DNA of 64,000 nucleotides from DATJAJ01 sp035622335. Lineage in GTDB: Archaea > Thermoproteota > Nitrososphaeria > Nitrososphaerales > Gagatemarchaeaceae. A program made the position numbers and the translations under genes. Below the pieces are notes generated by a model. That model searched no databases. It was not told the origin of the DNA and worked only from the letters and a program-made list of their open reading frames with translations. Shown one piece after another: positions 1 to 8,275 of the stretch (positions are counted from its first letter, which is position 1; the number at the start of each line of letters is the position of its first letter). The DNA lies in NCBI GenBank assembly GCA_035622335.1, contig DASPVO010000004.1:1-64000 (forward strand), written 5' to 3'.

Positions 1-1
1 G

Positions 2-592
2 AACGCGGGATACGACGAAGGCGATGTCAGAATGGGAATCGACGCTGCAGCCTCGACCTTCTTTAACGAAGGGAGAAGCGTGTACGGTATCGATGGTAGA
101 GAGCTATCGGAAGCCAAGCTCGAGGACTTCTACGTTCGGTTAGTCGACGAATTTGGATTGCTCACGATAGAGGACCCATTTCAGGAGGATGCCTTCGAGG
201 CCTTCGCGGGCCTGACGAGAAGGCTCGGCCGAAAGGTCAAGGTGATTGGGGACGATATCTACGTGACCAACATCGAACGAATCAGAATGGGGATGAAGAA
301 GGGCGCCACCAACGCCGTTCTCATCAAGCTGAATCAGATTGGAACCCTCACTGAAACTGAGGGCGCGATCAAGGAGAGCGACAGAGGAGGACTGGTCGTC
401 GTCGTCTCCCACAGGTCCGGCGAGACTGATGACCCTTTCATCGCGCATCTCGCTACCGCTTTCAGCAGTTCGTTCATCAAGGCCGGCGCCCCAGCCAGAG
501 GTGAGAGGACCGCGAAGTACAACGAATTGATCAGGATAGAAGAGGAGCTGGGCTCCAGGTCGAGCTACACGGGAATGAAGGCGGCGGGTTAG
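2..592 (+). CDS. eno: Enolase, C-terminal part (5' end outside window)
   Basis: Phosphopyruvate hydratase interconverts 2-phosphoglycerate and phosphoenolpyruvate in glycolysis and gluconeogenesis. The reading frame is already open at the window edge, so only about the last 196 residues are seen. The C-terminal barrel shows the expected signatures: the Mg-binding IEDPF and GDDIYVTN segments, LIKLNQIGTLTET carrying the catalytic lysine, and VVSHRSGETDD. The stop lies only a few bases from the 3' end of a convergent tRNA-Ser gene. Family assignment is secure; upstream sequence is needed for the start. Confidence 0.97.
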   Translation, partial: NAGYDEGDVRMGIDAAASTFFNEGRSVYGIDGRELSEAKLEDFYVRLVDEFGLLTIEDPFQEDAFEAFAGLTRRLGRKVKVIGDDIYVTNIERIRMGMKKGATNAVLIKLNQIGTLTETEGAIKESDRGGLVVVVSHRSGETDDPFIAHLATAFSSSFIKAGAPARGERTAKYNELIRIEEELGSRSSYTGMKAAG

Positions 593-609
593 GAGCGCAG
601 GGGGTGGGA

Positions 610-656
610 GTTTCGTCCGGCCACCAAGGCCTCTCGACCCTCTACAGTGGCCGGGT
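610..656 (-). other. tRNA-Ser intron 2 (47 nt, position 59/60 in T loop)
   Basis: Outer helix is the T stem (667-663 with 608-604). The central helix is TTCG 662-659 with CGAA 615-612, the bulges are AA^A and AC^T, and an 8-bp inner stem pairs 654-647 with 624-617. Splicing yields T loop TTCGAAT. Confidence 0.9.
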
Positions 657-698
657 TTCGAACCCACGAGTCCCGTGAGAGACACAGGCTTAGCAAGC

Positions 699-712
699 TT
701 GCGCCGATTCGA
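699..712 (-). other. tRNA-Ser intron 1 (14 nt, position 29/30)
   Basis: Bulge-helix-bulge motif read by hand: outer helix 722-719 with 697-694, central helix GCGC 718-715 with GCGC 704-701, bulges AG^T and AA^G, and a minimal inner stem CG/CG. Removal restores the fully paired anticodon stem CAGGC/GCCTG. Confidence 0.88.
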
Positions 713-769
713 CTGCGCCTTACCAGGCTAGGCTACCCCTGCACTAGCTGCAAGCCGCGCTCGATGGCT

Positions 770-776
770 AAAAAAA
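770..776 (-). terminator. T-tract after SRP RNA / possible tRNA-Ser promoter
   Basis: Seven consecutive T on the minus strand, directly after the SRP RNA 3' end and 28-34 nt before the tRNA-Ser 5' end. It fits an archaeal T-rich terminator. It could also serve as the A/T-rich box of the tRNA gene; the sequence does not decide between the two. Confidence 0.5.
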
Positions 777-782
777 GTTGAA

Positions 783-1104
783 GTGGCGGCGGCTCCCCCG
801 GCTTTCACCATCCGTCCCAGCTCCCATTTCATCGAGCGAAGGATCCCCCACGTAGACGAGGCAGCGTGGACGCGCTGCCATAGGGCTGCTCCCTCCCGGA
901 CCTCGCCCGATTCGGCAATTAGGAGTCAGGACCTCTCCTTCGAGAGGACTGCCCCTCATGACCGCCCGCCCCGGCGTGGGTTCACACCCTTCCCCCGATG
1001 CGGGTTGCTGGGATGGTAGCTTTACCCGGAGGGTTCTGGCCACTGCGTGTAGCCGGTTTCAATGTACCGGGGACGGCTATCCCCCGAGCCCTACCCGCCG
1101 CCAA
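783..1104 (-). ncRNA. Signal recognition particle 7S RNA
   Basis: RNA scaffold of the archaeal SRP, which binds SRP19 and SRP54 for co-translational targeting. The transcript shows the conserved helix-8 core (GGTCCGGGAGGGAGCAGCC) followed by its pairing partner. The 5' and 3' ends close as GGCGGCGG/CCGCCGCC, as in archaeal helix 1. The length of about 320 nt matches archaeal 7S RNA. ORFs across the region have no recognisable product. Ends are placed from the terminal helix and may be off by a few bases. Confidence 0.92.
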
Positions 1105-1114
1105 CCGTTGATGG

Positions 1115-2044
1115 CTATGGGCTGTAATTAACGTGCTGGTCGACTATCGCTTTCAGACGGCAGACGCTGCACGTGCCGGAGGAAGAAGGCTTTCCGCAGA
1201 CCCTGCAAGGCACTGGTGCTTTCTTCAAGCCCGAGTCGAACCTAGAAATGACTTCGAGGCTGGACCTGAAGAGGACGTTTTTCATTCCAGGATGCCCCAC
1301 CTCCATCCTGTTGAGGTAGTCCCTTACCTCGCTTCGCAATCCTTCGTGCATGTATGGACAGCTCACACTCTGGAACTTTATACCCGACAGATACGCGAAG
1401 AAGGCGACTTCCTCCTCGTAAATCTCCATGAAGGGCTTTACGCGGCGTAGCGGGAAGCCCTCCTCAGAGTAGTTAGGGTCCATCCAGCCCAATCGACCCA
1501 CGTCTCCGTGAAAGAGGTTCATCAGGAAGGTCTGCACGTAGTCGTCCAGGTTGTGAGCAGTCGCTATCACGTCTACCCCTGCCCTGACCGCTGCTTCGTC
1601 AAGCGCTCGTCTTCGGAACACACCGCAAAAACTGCAGGACGAGAGCTCTCGTTCGTCCTTCCATTCCAAAGCCTTGTCTAGAGAAAAGCCGAAGACCTCC
1701 TCATACGACGTGATGAAGTGAGGGATTCCCAGACTTTCGCTGAGTTCTCGCGCATGGGTCAGTGCTTCCTCCCTGTATCCCTCGACGCCTTCGTCGACCG
1801 AAATCGCAGCGACCTCGTACCGGTGGGCCGAACTTAGTTCGTGCATAATCTTCAGCAGTGACAGGCTGTCCTTCCCTCCTGAGACAGCAACGCCGACTTT
1901 CTGCCCCCGTTCGAGCATGCCATACTTGGAGATCGTGTGCTTCGTCTTCTCGACGATAGAGCTCTTGAAACAGGAGGTGCAGAGCGCCTCACCGGAGTAT
2001 CTTCTCGTGAACGCTGCGCTCTCTCCGCACCTGCAGCTGGTCAA
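1115..2044 (-). CDS. TtuA/Ncs6-family tRNA 2-thiolation ATPase
   Basis: A 309-residue PP-loop ATPase that adenylates a tRNA uridine C2 and replaces its oxygen with sulphur, either at U34 (Ncs6/CTU1 branch) or U54 (TtuA branch). It has an N-terminal CxCG...CxxC zinc finger, the P-loop-like SGGKDS near residue 56, and a central CSFC pair that with a later cysteine (VSCPY) would bind the catalytic Fe-S cluster. HNLDD follows the ATP-binding pattern, and a C-terminal zinc finger reads CRVCG...CSVC. The domain order is diagnostic. Whether U34 or U54 is the target cannot be decided from sequence. Confidence 0.9.
   Translation of the reverse strand: MTSCRCGESAAFTRRYSGEALCTSCFKSSIVEKTKHTISKYGMLERGQKVGVAVSGGKDSLSLLKIMHELSSAHRYEVAAISVDEGVEGYREEALTHARELSESLGIPHFITSYEEVFGFSLDKALEWKDERELSSCSFCGVFRRRALDEAAVRAGVDVIATAHNLDDYVQTFLMNLFHGDVGRLGWMDPNYSEEGFPLRRVKPFMEIYEEEVAFFAYLSGIKFQSVSCPYMHEGLRSEVRDYLNRMEVGHPGMKNVLFRSSLEVISRFDSGLKKAPVPCRVCGKPSSSGTCSVCRLKAIVDQHVNYSP
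1124..1133 (-). promoter_or_regulatory. TATA-like box of SRP RNA
   Basis: GTTAATTACA on the minus strand, 20-30 nt upstream of the inferred SRP RNA 5' end. It lies inside the 3' end of the upstream thiolase gene. Confidence 0.45.
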
Positions 2045-2116
2045 GCTCTCAAGCGCCTGTCATGACTCCTTGGGCATATGAACCCTTAAAGCGCAAGCGA
2101 CCGCGGGACGATTAGT

Positions 2117-3364
2117 TTGGAAGAGGAGTTCAAGCGCTTTCAGGTTTACGCTCACATCATAGTTCTGTTCAGGACGCGCAGATTCTCTGGACTGATGGAG
2201 AGGCTAGGCAGACTGAAGATAACGAGGCCCTCCGCATGGTTCATGCTCGTCCTTTTTCCAATCTCTGCCGGGATCGCGCTCTTCATCTTCCTCTCGGACG
2301 CCGCGGTTTATCTGTCTCCGAGAGGATCCTCCGTCGCTCACGTGGTAAGCGTTCTCGGACCGAGAGCGCTTCTGGCGCTCCCCGGCCTGAATCCATACGT
2401 TCCCTTCGTGTACGGATATCTGGCCATCGTGATCGCCGTGGTGATACACGAAGGCGCACACGGGGTGATAGCGAGAAACCTTGGCCTCCCGGTGAAGTCG
2501 TCGGGTCTGATCTTCTTTCTGATCATTCCGATAGGAGCTTTTGTAGAGGTGGACGAGAACGCCCTCCGAACAGCCAGAGCGAGGGATTCTGAGAGGGTGT
2601 TGGCGGGTGGCGCGGGTGTGAACCTGGTAGCCGCCGTCGTCGTTCTTCTCCTGCTGCTCTTGCTCGTGTCGTCCATGAAACCTGCGGTGAATGGGGTGGC
2701 CGTCGCCGCGGTGGAAGACCCCTCTCCCGCGTTCAGCGGAGGTCTACTGCCAGGCGACTGGATTATCGCGGTGAACGGCTCGCCCGTGAACAGCTCGGGC
2801 GCGATCAGCTCAGCGCCTTGGTACCATCCAAGCAGCGTGATCAACCTGACGGTATGGAGGGACGGTAAGACAATAGAAATCGACGACTTGCAGCTCGCAA
2901 ACAGCACGTTCAAGACAAGCCACGGGTACATCCTTGGCATCCAGAGCGAGGGTGCCGTCGAACTCAGGTCCGCGGTCTCGAGCTACACAGGCGCGCTCTT
3001 CAACGACCCGGTAGAATACTTCTGCCTCCCCACGTTCGTGGGTGTGACCTTCAACTGCGCCGACTCTATTCCGTTCGTGGGTCTGTCGCCCTACTACGTC
3101 TCGCCGATAGGCGGGTCGGTGATCCCCATCTCCAACCTTCTGTACTGGGTGTTCTTCATCAACCTAAACTTGGCGATATTCAACGCTCTGCCGATCTATC
3201 CCTTGGACGGAGGTCAGGGTTACTTCATCGCGGTGAGAGCCCTCGGACGAGGAAAAATCTCTGAAGCCGGAGTGATGAAGGTCACGACGATAACTGCCGT
3301 TCTCCTCTTCGCACTCGTCCTCGCCGTGCTTCTGTATCCATACCTGATCGGAGTGCTGCCCTGA
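2117..3364 (+). CDS. Site-2 protease family (M50) membrane metalloprotease
   Basis: Integral membrane zinc protease of the S2P/RseP family, which cuts transmembrane substrates. HEGAH at residues 111-115 supplies two zinc ligands and the catalytic glutamate, and LDGG at 363-366 (NALPIYPLDGG) supplies the third-ligand region. A PDZ-like segment with DWIIAVNGSPV lies between them, at about 190-270. At least five hydrophobic segments surround the motifs. The start is TTG; an in-frame ATG 26 codons downstream is possible. Substrate unknown. It reads away from the thiolase gene. Confidence 0.88.
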   Translation: MEEEFKRFQVYAHIIVLFRTRRFSGLMERLGRLKITRPSAWFMLVLFPISAGIALFIFLSDAAVYLSPRGSSVAHVVSVLGPRALLALPGLNPYVPFVYGYLAIVIAVVIHEGAHGVIARNLGLPVKSSGLIFFLIIPIGAFVEVDENALRTARARDSERVLAGGAGVNLVAAVVVLLLLLLLVSSMKPAVNGVAVAAVEDPSPAFSGGLLPGDWIIAVNGSPVNSSGAISSAPWYHPSSVINLTVWRDGKTIEIDDLQLANSTFKTSHGYILGIQSEGAVELRSAVSSYTGALFNDPVEYFCLPTFVGVTFNCADSIPFVGLSPYYVSPIGGSVIPISNLLYWVFFINLNLAIFNALPIYPLDGGQGYFIAVRALGRGKISEAGVMKVTTITAVLLFALVLAVLLYPYLIGVLP

Positions 3365-3370
3365 TTGCGG

Positions 3371-3379
3371 GTTAAATAA
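3371..3379 (+). promoter_or_regulatory. TATA box of the 105-aa membrane protein
   Basis: GTTAAATAA, 21-29 nt before the ATG at 3400, consistent with a leaderless transcript. Confidence 0.55.
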
Positions 3380-3399
3380 TCGGCTCGGCTTCTCGAAGG

Positions 3400-3717
3400 A
3401 TGATAGACGCTGCAGTTGAACTCCTAGCGAGCGTTTCGGCGACCAACAGCACATCGAACTCAGTCGCGGCCCCCAACTACACGACTGTGATCCAACAGAT
3501 GGCGCAGGACTTCGTCAATTTCACTAGCGTCCTGCTGGGCGCGGTTGACTCCACAATCCTGACCATCGCGCGTCTGGTCTACATCTCGGTTCTCTTGATA
3601 GGTGTGCTCCTGTACTTCACGCACGCAGAGAAGAGGCTGGGGAAGGACATGATCAAGGGCGGAATCGTGCTCGCGGTGCTCGCAGAGTTCGTGTTCCCTG
3701 CGGTCTCTAGGCTTTGA
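3400..3717 (+). CDS. Small membrane protein of unknown function
   Basis: A 105-residue protein with a polar, Asn/Thr/Ser-rich N-terminus containing NxT/NxS sites, then two hydrophobic helices (about 56-75 and 86-103) joined by a short basic loop (HAEKRLGKDMIKGG). No family recognised. The topology suggests a two-pass protein with the N-terminal part outside. It converges with pelota, overlapping 11 nt at the 3' ends. A TATA-like box just upstream supports expression. Confidence 0.7.
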   Translation: MIDAAVELLASVSATNSTSNSVAAPNYTTVIQQMAQDFVNFTSVLLGAVDSTILTIARLVYISVLLIGVLLYFTHAEKRLGKDMIKGGIVLAVLAEFVFPAVSRL

Positions 3718-4765
3718 CAGGGTATCGGAGCAGAGCCACAATCCCTCCGAATGAAGACACCTGCTTGCCGAACTCGAGAGAAGAGTCAGCGAGATACACT
3801 CTACCTCCGCGCTCCTCCACCGCGTTAAGAGTCGAGACGAGCTGGTCCTCACGGACGTTGTTCGCGAACACGTCGTCCGAAACGGCGCATGCCTCCACGG
3901 CGCCGGCGGTCGCTGCGTCTCTCACCCTGGGATAGGAATAGCAGACCCTCGTGTCGCCGACCGCGAGCCTCCTGACGACCTCTTCGACCACTCGCTGCAT
4001 TTCAACAAGGGTGGAGTCCTTCGCGAGCTCTTGAAAGGCAGGATACTTGACCATGCCCCGGACCCCATCCGGTCCCGCGAGGTCGAAACCATCGATTACC
4101 CTGACAGGAGGTTTGCCACCGAGCGCCTGGGACAGCGCGTTTCCGAGGGTGCCCTTCGACTGCCCGGGGCCAGCCACAACAATCATGTCTTGCTCCTTCG
4201 CATCCCTGACTATGATGTCGGCCACCTTTGAAAAGTAGGGCTTCGGGTTTTGCTCAGCGGTCATTTTCCCCCCGAGACCCGATTCGACGGAGGTGAGGAC
4301 CGCAAGGTGCGATCCCGAGAGGGTGCCTATACCCGCTTCCCGCCTGTCAATGGCGACAAGCAAGACCCTATGGGAAGAGGAGTTAGCGGACTTCACCAGG
4401 TTTATCTCTACATTCGTCCACTTCTCCTTTCGAATCGTCAATGCCCTGCCTGCTGAGAGGGAAACGGAGTGAGAACCTGCCTTGCCTATGCTCTCGTCGT
4501 CCGTCTCGACTATCTCGCCCCTAACCTTGAGCCTCTCGATGCTGCTGTCGAGTTTCGTCTCCTCTACCCTGATCGCCATCGTCACCTTCACCCTCTCTCC
4601 CTTATCAGGTCTCGAATACTCATCCTCATTCTTGACGACGCGCGAGCTTCTCGTCACTATGACGTCACCCTTGGATATCAGACGGAGCAAAGTCCAGAGA
4701 TCGTCAGCGGATTCTACAACTAGCGAACAATCGCCGCGTCTGGGATTGAAGCTATTTACGATCAA
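3707..4765 (-). CDS. pelA: Pelota (aPelota), ribosome rescue factor
   Basis: Archaeal Pelota/Dom34 binds the A site of stalled ribosomes and, with aABCE1, dissociates them. The 352-residue protein shows the three-domain layout: the Sm-like N-terminal domain beginning MIVNSFNPRRGD with the DDLWTLLRLISKGDVI segment, the central ERF1-type domain (RVLLVAIDRREAGIG), and the C-terminal domain with IVVAGPGQSKG. The stop-codon NIKS motif of aRF1 is absent, which separates it from the release factor. It lies just downstream of dnaG on the same strand (9 nt between), so the two are probably co-transcribed. Confidence 0.95.
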   Translation of the reverse strand: MIVNSFNPRRGDCSLVVESADDLWTLLRLISKGDVIVTRSSRVVKNEDEYSRPDKGERVKVTMAIRVEETKLDSSIERLKVRGEIVETDDESIGKAGSHSVSLSAGRALTIRKEKWTNVEINLVKSANSSSHRVLLVAIDRREAGIGTLSGSHLAVLTSVESGLGGKMTAEQNPKPYFSKVADIIVRDAKEQDMIVVAGPGQSKGTLGNALSQALGGKPPVRVIDGFDLAGPDGVRGMVKYPAFQELAKDSTLVEMQRVVEEVVRRLAVGDTRVCYSYPRVRDAATAGAVEACAVSDDVFANNVREDQLVSTLNAVEERGGRVYLADSSLEFGKQVSSFGGIVALLRYPVKA

Positions 4766-4774
4766 CCAGAAGTT

Positions 4775-5935
4775 TTACTCTAGGCCGAGGTCTCTGAAGG
4801 TGCCGATTCGCACGTCGTCTGGAACGCTCCTGAATTCCCCCGTCCGGTGACCTATGATGCCCTTCACTCCCACCTTGGTCGCGGAGTCGACGAGCCTCTG
4901 CGTGACAATTCCGTCAAAGACGAGGAAGTGGGCACCGCTGGAGGTCTCCATCTTCTGTACCAGCTCGCTGATGGGGAACCGACCCACCTCCTGGAGTGAT
5001 TCGTCCAGAAGGATTGCCTCTAACGTGCCGTTCAGAGTCGGATAAATCTCTCGCGTCTTCTCGACGATGGGCTCGTCGTGGTCCTGCTGCTCGGTCGGTC
5101 GTTCGATCGGTCTCTCTTTTCTCTGAACAGGGTGCGCCTCTTTCTCGCCCCTGACCAGGTTGATCACCTCGATAGGAGTCAGTTCCTCGACCTCTCTGCC
5201 CGGAGGCGCTCTCAGAACCTTCTCGACCCTCACGACCTGCGCGAGCTCCTTTTCGATCAGGTCGCCCCCTCTGTCCCCGTCGAGTATCGCTATCAAGCGC
5301 TTCTTCTTGCTGAGCTCGATTATCGAGTCGGGAACGCTTGTCCCCTCGAGAGCCACCACGTTCTCTATTCCAGCTCTCAGGAAAAGGACGACGTCCGCCC
5401 TCCCCTCGACAAGGTAAACAAGATCAGACGTGAAGACGCCGGGCCCGGCGGGAAGATTCTCCATGCCAAAGTTCACGACCTTTGCCCTCTTCGTGGAGTC
5501 GGTGACGTCCTTCAGCACGTTGTCGCCCTCGCTGGACGTCTTGGAGCTCCAGTCTCTGACTATGAGCTTGGCCCTGTCAACAATCTGCTTGCGCTTCGTA
5601 GCGCGCACGTCGTCGATCGCTTCGAGCATCACTCTGGCGCTGCACGGTCCGACCTTGTCTACGCTCTCAACGGCTGCGGCTATCAGCGCTGCCGTCCCGA
5701 TGTCCGTTGACATGGGGACGATGACCTCGCCCTTCGTCTTGTCGTTCTTCGACTCGAGGTTGATCTCGATTCTGCCGACTTTCCAGCTCTTTTGGAGCTC
5801 GTTCAGATTCATCTCTGGACCAAAGAGACCTTCGGTCTGACCGAAGATCGCCCCGATCACGTCGGCCCGTTCGACGACTCCGTCTACTTCAAACCTCAGC
5901 CTTACGAGGTACTTTACTATACCCGAATCTGGCAA
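4775..5935 (-). CDS. dnaG: Archaeal DnaG-type primase / exosome subunit
   Basis: A 386-residue archaeal DnaG with a central Toprim domain: YLVEGRADVVLFLRAGI carries the catalytic glutamate and AILDGDRGGDLI the DxD. In archaea this protein associates with the RNA exosome as an adaptor and has limited primase activity. The N-terminal part (about 1-165) is the archaeal DnaG domain, and the region after about 270 is charged and less conserved. It is probably the first gene of a dnaG-pelA operon, with a clear TATA box about 65 nt upstream of the ATG. Confidence 0.95.
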   Translation of the reverse strand: MPDSGIVKYLVRLRFEVDGVVERADVIGAIFGQTEGLFGPEMNLNELQKSWKVGRIEINLESKNDKTKGEVIVPMSTDIGTAALIAAAVESVDKVGPCSARVMLEAIDDVRATKRKQIVDRAKLIVRDWSSKTSSEGDNVLKDVTDSTKRAKVVNFGMENLPAGPGVFTSDLVYLVEGRADVVLFLRAGIENVVALEGTSVPDSIIELSKKKRLIAILDGDRGGDLIEKELAQVVRVEKVLRAPPGREVEELTPIEVINLVRGEKEAHPVQRKERPIERPTEQQDHDEPIVEKTREIYPTLNGTLEAILLDESLQEVGRFPISELVQKMETSSGAHFLVFDGIVTQRLVDSATKVGVKGIIGHRTGEFRSVPDDVRIGTFRDLGLE

Positions 5936-6000
5936 ATTCTTTCATCTCATTTCTCCAATTGCTAAATCGTAATTAGCCTTACAGTGTTCGCCAAAAATTA

Positions 6001-6012
6001 CATAAATATAAA
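6001..6012 (-). promoter_or_regulatory. TATA box of dnaG-pelA
   Basis: TTTATATTTATG on the minus strand within an A/T-rich block (5960-6015). It is 66-77 nt upstream of the dnaG ATG, so this transcript should carry a short leader of roughly 40 nt, unlike the many leaderless genes nearby. Confidence 0.65.
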
Positions 6013-6027
6013 CTCTAGGTTTTGCAA

Positions 6028-6423
6028 TCAGTCACCTAGCTGATCGAAGAACCTAGAGAGGTTCTCCACGTGTCTGAAGACCCCTCCTGAGGCTTCCAGG
6101 AGTCGCCTCCTCTCCTTCAGGGACACCCTGTAGCCTTCGTGCACCAGCCTCCTCGAATACCTGGCAGCGAGGCGCCCTCCCTCCCTGTCTAGGTCGGTCA
6201 AGATCACGACGCCCTTCGGGAATCCAAGCGATGACCTTCGAGCTTTTGGCCCTGAAAGCGTAGAGACCCTTCCCGAGTATCCAATCCCCTTCAAGGCTCT
6301 GGCGTCCCTGGCCCCCTCGACAAGCACGATCCAGCCCTCCTCTGAGAGGTGGTTCAGGTCAACGACGAAGTCCTTGAGGCCGTCGACAAACGCGCTGTAT
6401 CTCTTCTCTTCGCCGATCCTCAT
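6028..6423 (-). CDS. Small Toprim-domain protein
   Basis: A 131-residue protein with a single Toprim fold: WIVLVEGARDARALKGIG (glutamate motif) and VVILTDLDREGGRLA (DxD motif). Stand-alone Toprim proteins of this size are common in archaea and resemble the domain of RNase M5 and DnaG; function is unproven. ATG 6423 is preferred because the family starts shortly before the first strand. An upstream ATG at 6501 would add 26 basic, unconserved residues. It lies upstream of dnaG on the same strand, but the strong TATA box between them suggests separate transcription. Confidence 0.75.
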   Translation of the reverse strand: MRIGEEKRYSAFVDGLKDFVVDLNHLSEEGWIVLVEGARDARALKGIGYSGRVSTLSGPKARRSSLGFPKGVVILTDLDREGGRLAARYSRRLVHEGYRVSLKERRRLLEASGGVFRHVENLSRFFDQLGD

Positions 6424-6640
6424 GTCTGACCTCTGGGTTGAATGTGTTGCCCGTCTCTGACGGGCCCGGATCATGCCCCAGCTTTCAGCGGGGGACGTCA
6501 CCGAACCTCTTCAACGGGCAGACGGCCTCCGTCTGTCGCGCGTCTGGGTAAACCACCTGCTCATCAAAGCGTTTCCGCCTTCGCACATGGCCGTTTGGCG
6601 CGCATAGAACGAAAGCCGTCGAGACCCAGTTTCGGACGGA

Positions 6641-8275
6641 CTATTTTATGTGTTTGTACATCGAGGTCAGGTTGACCTCGAAGCCAGACACGGGGACGCC
6701 GAGGCCGAAGGAGACCAACGCCTCCGCCTTGACTTCTCCTACATACCCAACGGTCTTTCCGTTCAAAGCGACAGACGCAGAACGACCAGAGGAGAACGGC
6801 CAGTAATCGCGTTGCTTGGCTCGAATGTCGAAGCCAGCTAGGTCCCGACAGAATGTCTCGAGCTGGCTCTTGGCCTCGCTGAATGACGCCTGTGCGTGTG
6901 CGATAAGGGAGCCCAGCATCCAAGACTCCACGATGGTGTTTCCTTTTTTGGAGTAGACACGGCCCACCTCGAAGACCTGCTGAGGATAATCCTCCTTTGC
7001 ATTCTTCACCATGGCTGCGATCAAGGTGGGGAGCAGGGAGTCGCGCAACACGGCATGCTCGCGACTTCTGGGCGCCTCCACGGATATCGCTTCGCTCGAA
7101 GGTCTGCCGAATTTGGTGTAGACGGAGTCCAGGTCGGTCAGCTCGTAGGTCATCAGTTCCACCATGCCCGCCCCGGACATCAGGTCGGCTACCTTGTCAG
7201 CAAAGACATCGAACCCGTTGAACTGACCAGGTCTCGGCGCGACGGGGTAGACCGGTCTGATTCTGTCCACACCGTATCCTAGCATGGCTTCCTCTGCTAC
7301 GTCCACTGGGTGCATGATGTCCTTCCTGTAGCATGGATACAGGACGTTCTCGCCATGAACTTCGAGGCCGCATCTCGCTAGACATGTTACCAGTTGTCTT
7401 TCCGTGAGGCTCAGGCCCGTAACTCTGGAAACGAGGGACGTGTCGAGGGCCATCGTTCCTGGAGAGAGGTCAGGCGTCACAACCTCGCCCGTCGGGTATC
7501 TGATCCTTACTGATGCGAGCCTACCGCCCATTTCCGAGAGCGTGGTCGCGATAATAGCGAGCGCTTCGTCAACGCCCCGACGGGCGCCGCCCGTTACTTC
7601 CACCAAGAGGGCCCTCGTGTCGGTGCCCACCTTCGTCGCTTCCCCGTTAATGATCGGCGGGAAAGAGAGCACCGTTCCGGAGGAATCTTCGATGATTGGG
7701 AACCTCTTCTCGCCCTTGAGCACCGGGCGGTATTCTCTGCCCGAGGTAGTGGCGTCGAGGATCTTGTCCATGGTCATCTTGCGAGTAGAGCCGAGCGGGA
7801 CGAAGCCGAAGCTGCGGCCGACGGTCCTGTACGCGATACTCCCAGTCAGGCCGGAGCTGTCGTGAAGGCCGATTGCAAACAACCTCCTTCGGCGGCCTAG
7901 CCCGTTGTGCAGGTCTTCTTGCAGCGAAACGAGCTGTCGGATGTCTTCGTCGTCAAGCCTGAGGCCCTTCGCCGCCACGCAGGCTATGAAGGGTCTGACA
8001 TCCGAGACGCTTCGGTCCACCGACACGACGATTCCGCCTTGTCTGACCTCGTACCTCTCGAGACCTGTCTTCAGGCCGAGCACCCCACGAAGCGCACGAG
8101 CTATCCCATAGTCTGTGCCGAAGTCCGGTCTGTTCGGACTGTACTCCACCCTCACGGTCTCTCTGTCAGAGCTCTCTATGTCAAGGCCGATGTAGGGCAA
8201 CCGTTCCTCTATCTTGCTCACAGAGGCGCCCACGAGCTTGGCGAGACGCTTCTTTCTAATTGCGACGACCGGCAA
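6641..8275 (-). CDS. pheT: Phenylalanyl-tRNA synthetase beta subunit
   Basis: A 544-residue archaeal/eukaryal-type PheRS beta chain, much shorter than bacterial PheT and lacking the EMAP domain. It starts with the B1-like segment (AKLVGASVSKIEERLPYIGLDIE) and the SPNRPDFGTDYGIARALRG motif. The B3/B4 editing domain covers about 110-280, B5 follows (RCGLEVHGENVLYPCYRKDIMHPVDVAEEAMLGYG), and the catalytic-like domain without motif 3 ends the chain. It overlaps pheS by 20 nt, so the two are translationally coupled and form the alpha2-beta2 enzyme. Confidence 0.97.
   Translation of the reverse strand: MPVVAIRKKRLAKLVGASVSKIEERLPYIGLDIESSDRETVRVEYSPNRPDFGTDYGIARALRGVLGLKTGLERYEVRQGGIVVSVDRSVSDVRPFIACVAAKGLRLDDEDIRQLVSLQEDLHNGLGRRRRLFAIGLHDSSGLTGSIAYRTVGRSFGFVPLGSTRKMTMDKILDATTSGREYRPVLKGEKRFPIIEDSSGTVLSFPPIINGEATKVGTDTRALLVEVTGGARRGVDEALAIIATTLSEMGGRLASVRIRYPTGEVVTPDLSPGTMALDTSLVSRVTGLSLTERQLVTCLARCGLEVHGENVLYPCYRKDIMHPVDVAEEAMLGYGVDRIRPVYPVAPRPGQFNGFDVFADKVADLMSGAGMVELMTYELTDLDSVYTKFGRPSSEAISVEAPRSREHAVLRDSLLPTLIAAMVKNAKEDYPQQVFEVGRVYSKKGNTIVESWMLGSLIAHAQASFSEAKSQLETFCRDLAGFDIRAKQRDYWPFSSGRSASVALNGKTVGYVGEVKAEALVSFGLGVPVSGFEVNLTSMYKHIK

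Larger units (their letters stand above)
596..742 (-). tRNA. tRNA-Ser (anticodon GCU) with two introns
   Basis: The spliced product is a full type II serine tRNA. The acceptor stem pairs 742-736 with 603-597, the D stem is GCC/GGC, and the anticodon stem CAGGC/GCCTG carries loop TTGCTAA with anticodon GCT (694-692). The long variable arm pairs GTCTC with GGGAC, the T stem pairs GTGGG with CCCAC around TTCGAAT, and the discriminator is G; no CCA is encoded. This only works if 14 nt are removed from the anticodon stem (29/30) and 47 nt from the T loop (59/60). Both junctions fold into bulge-helix-bulge motifs. A T-tract at 770-776 lies 28-34 bases upstream and may act as its promoter element. 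Confidence 0.93.

Noticed and set aside
783..1043. ORFs across the SRP RNA region on both strands
   Set aside because: They overlap a clear structured RNA with the helix-8 core; no family resemblance.
6502..6640. Possible tRNA or small RNA between the Toprim gene and pheT
   Set aside because: Some pairing (GACGGCC/GGCCGT-like) but no T-loop motif or acceptor stem.
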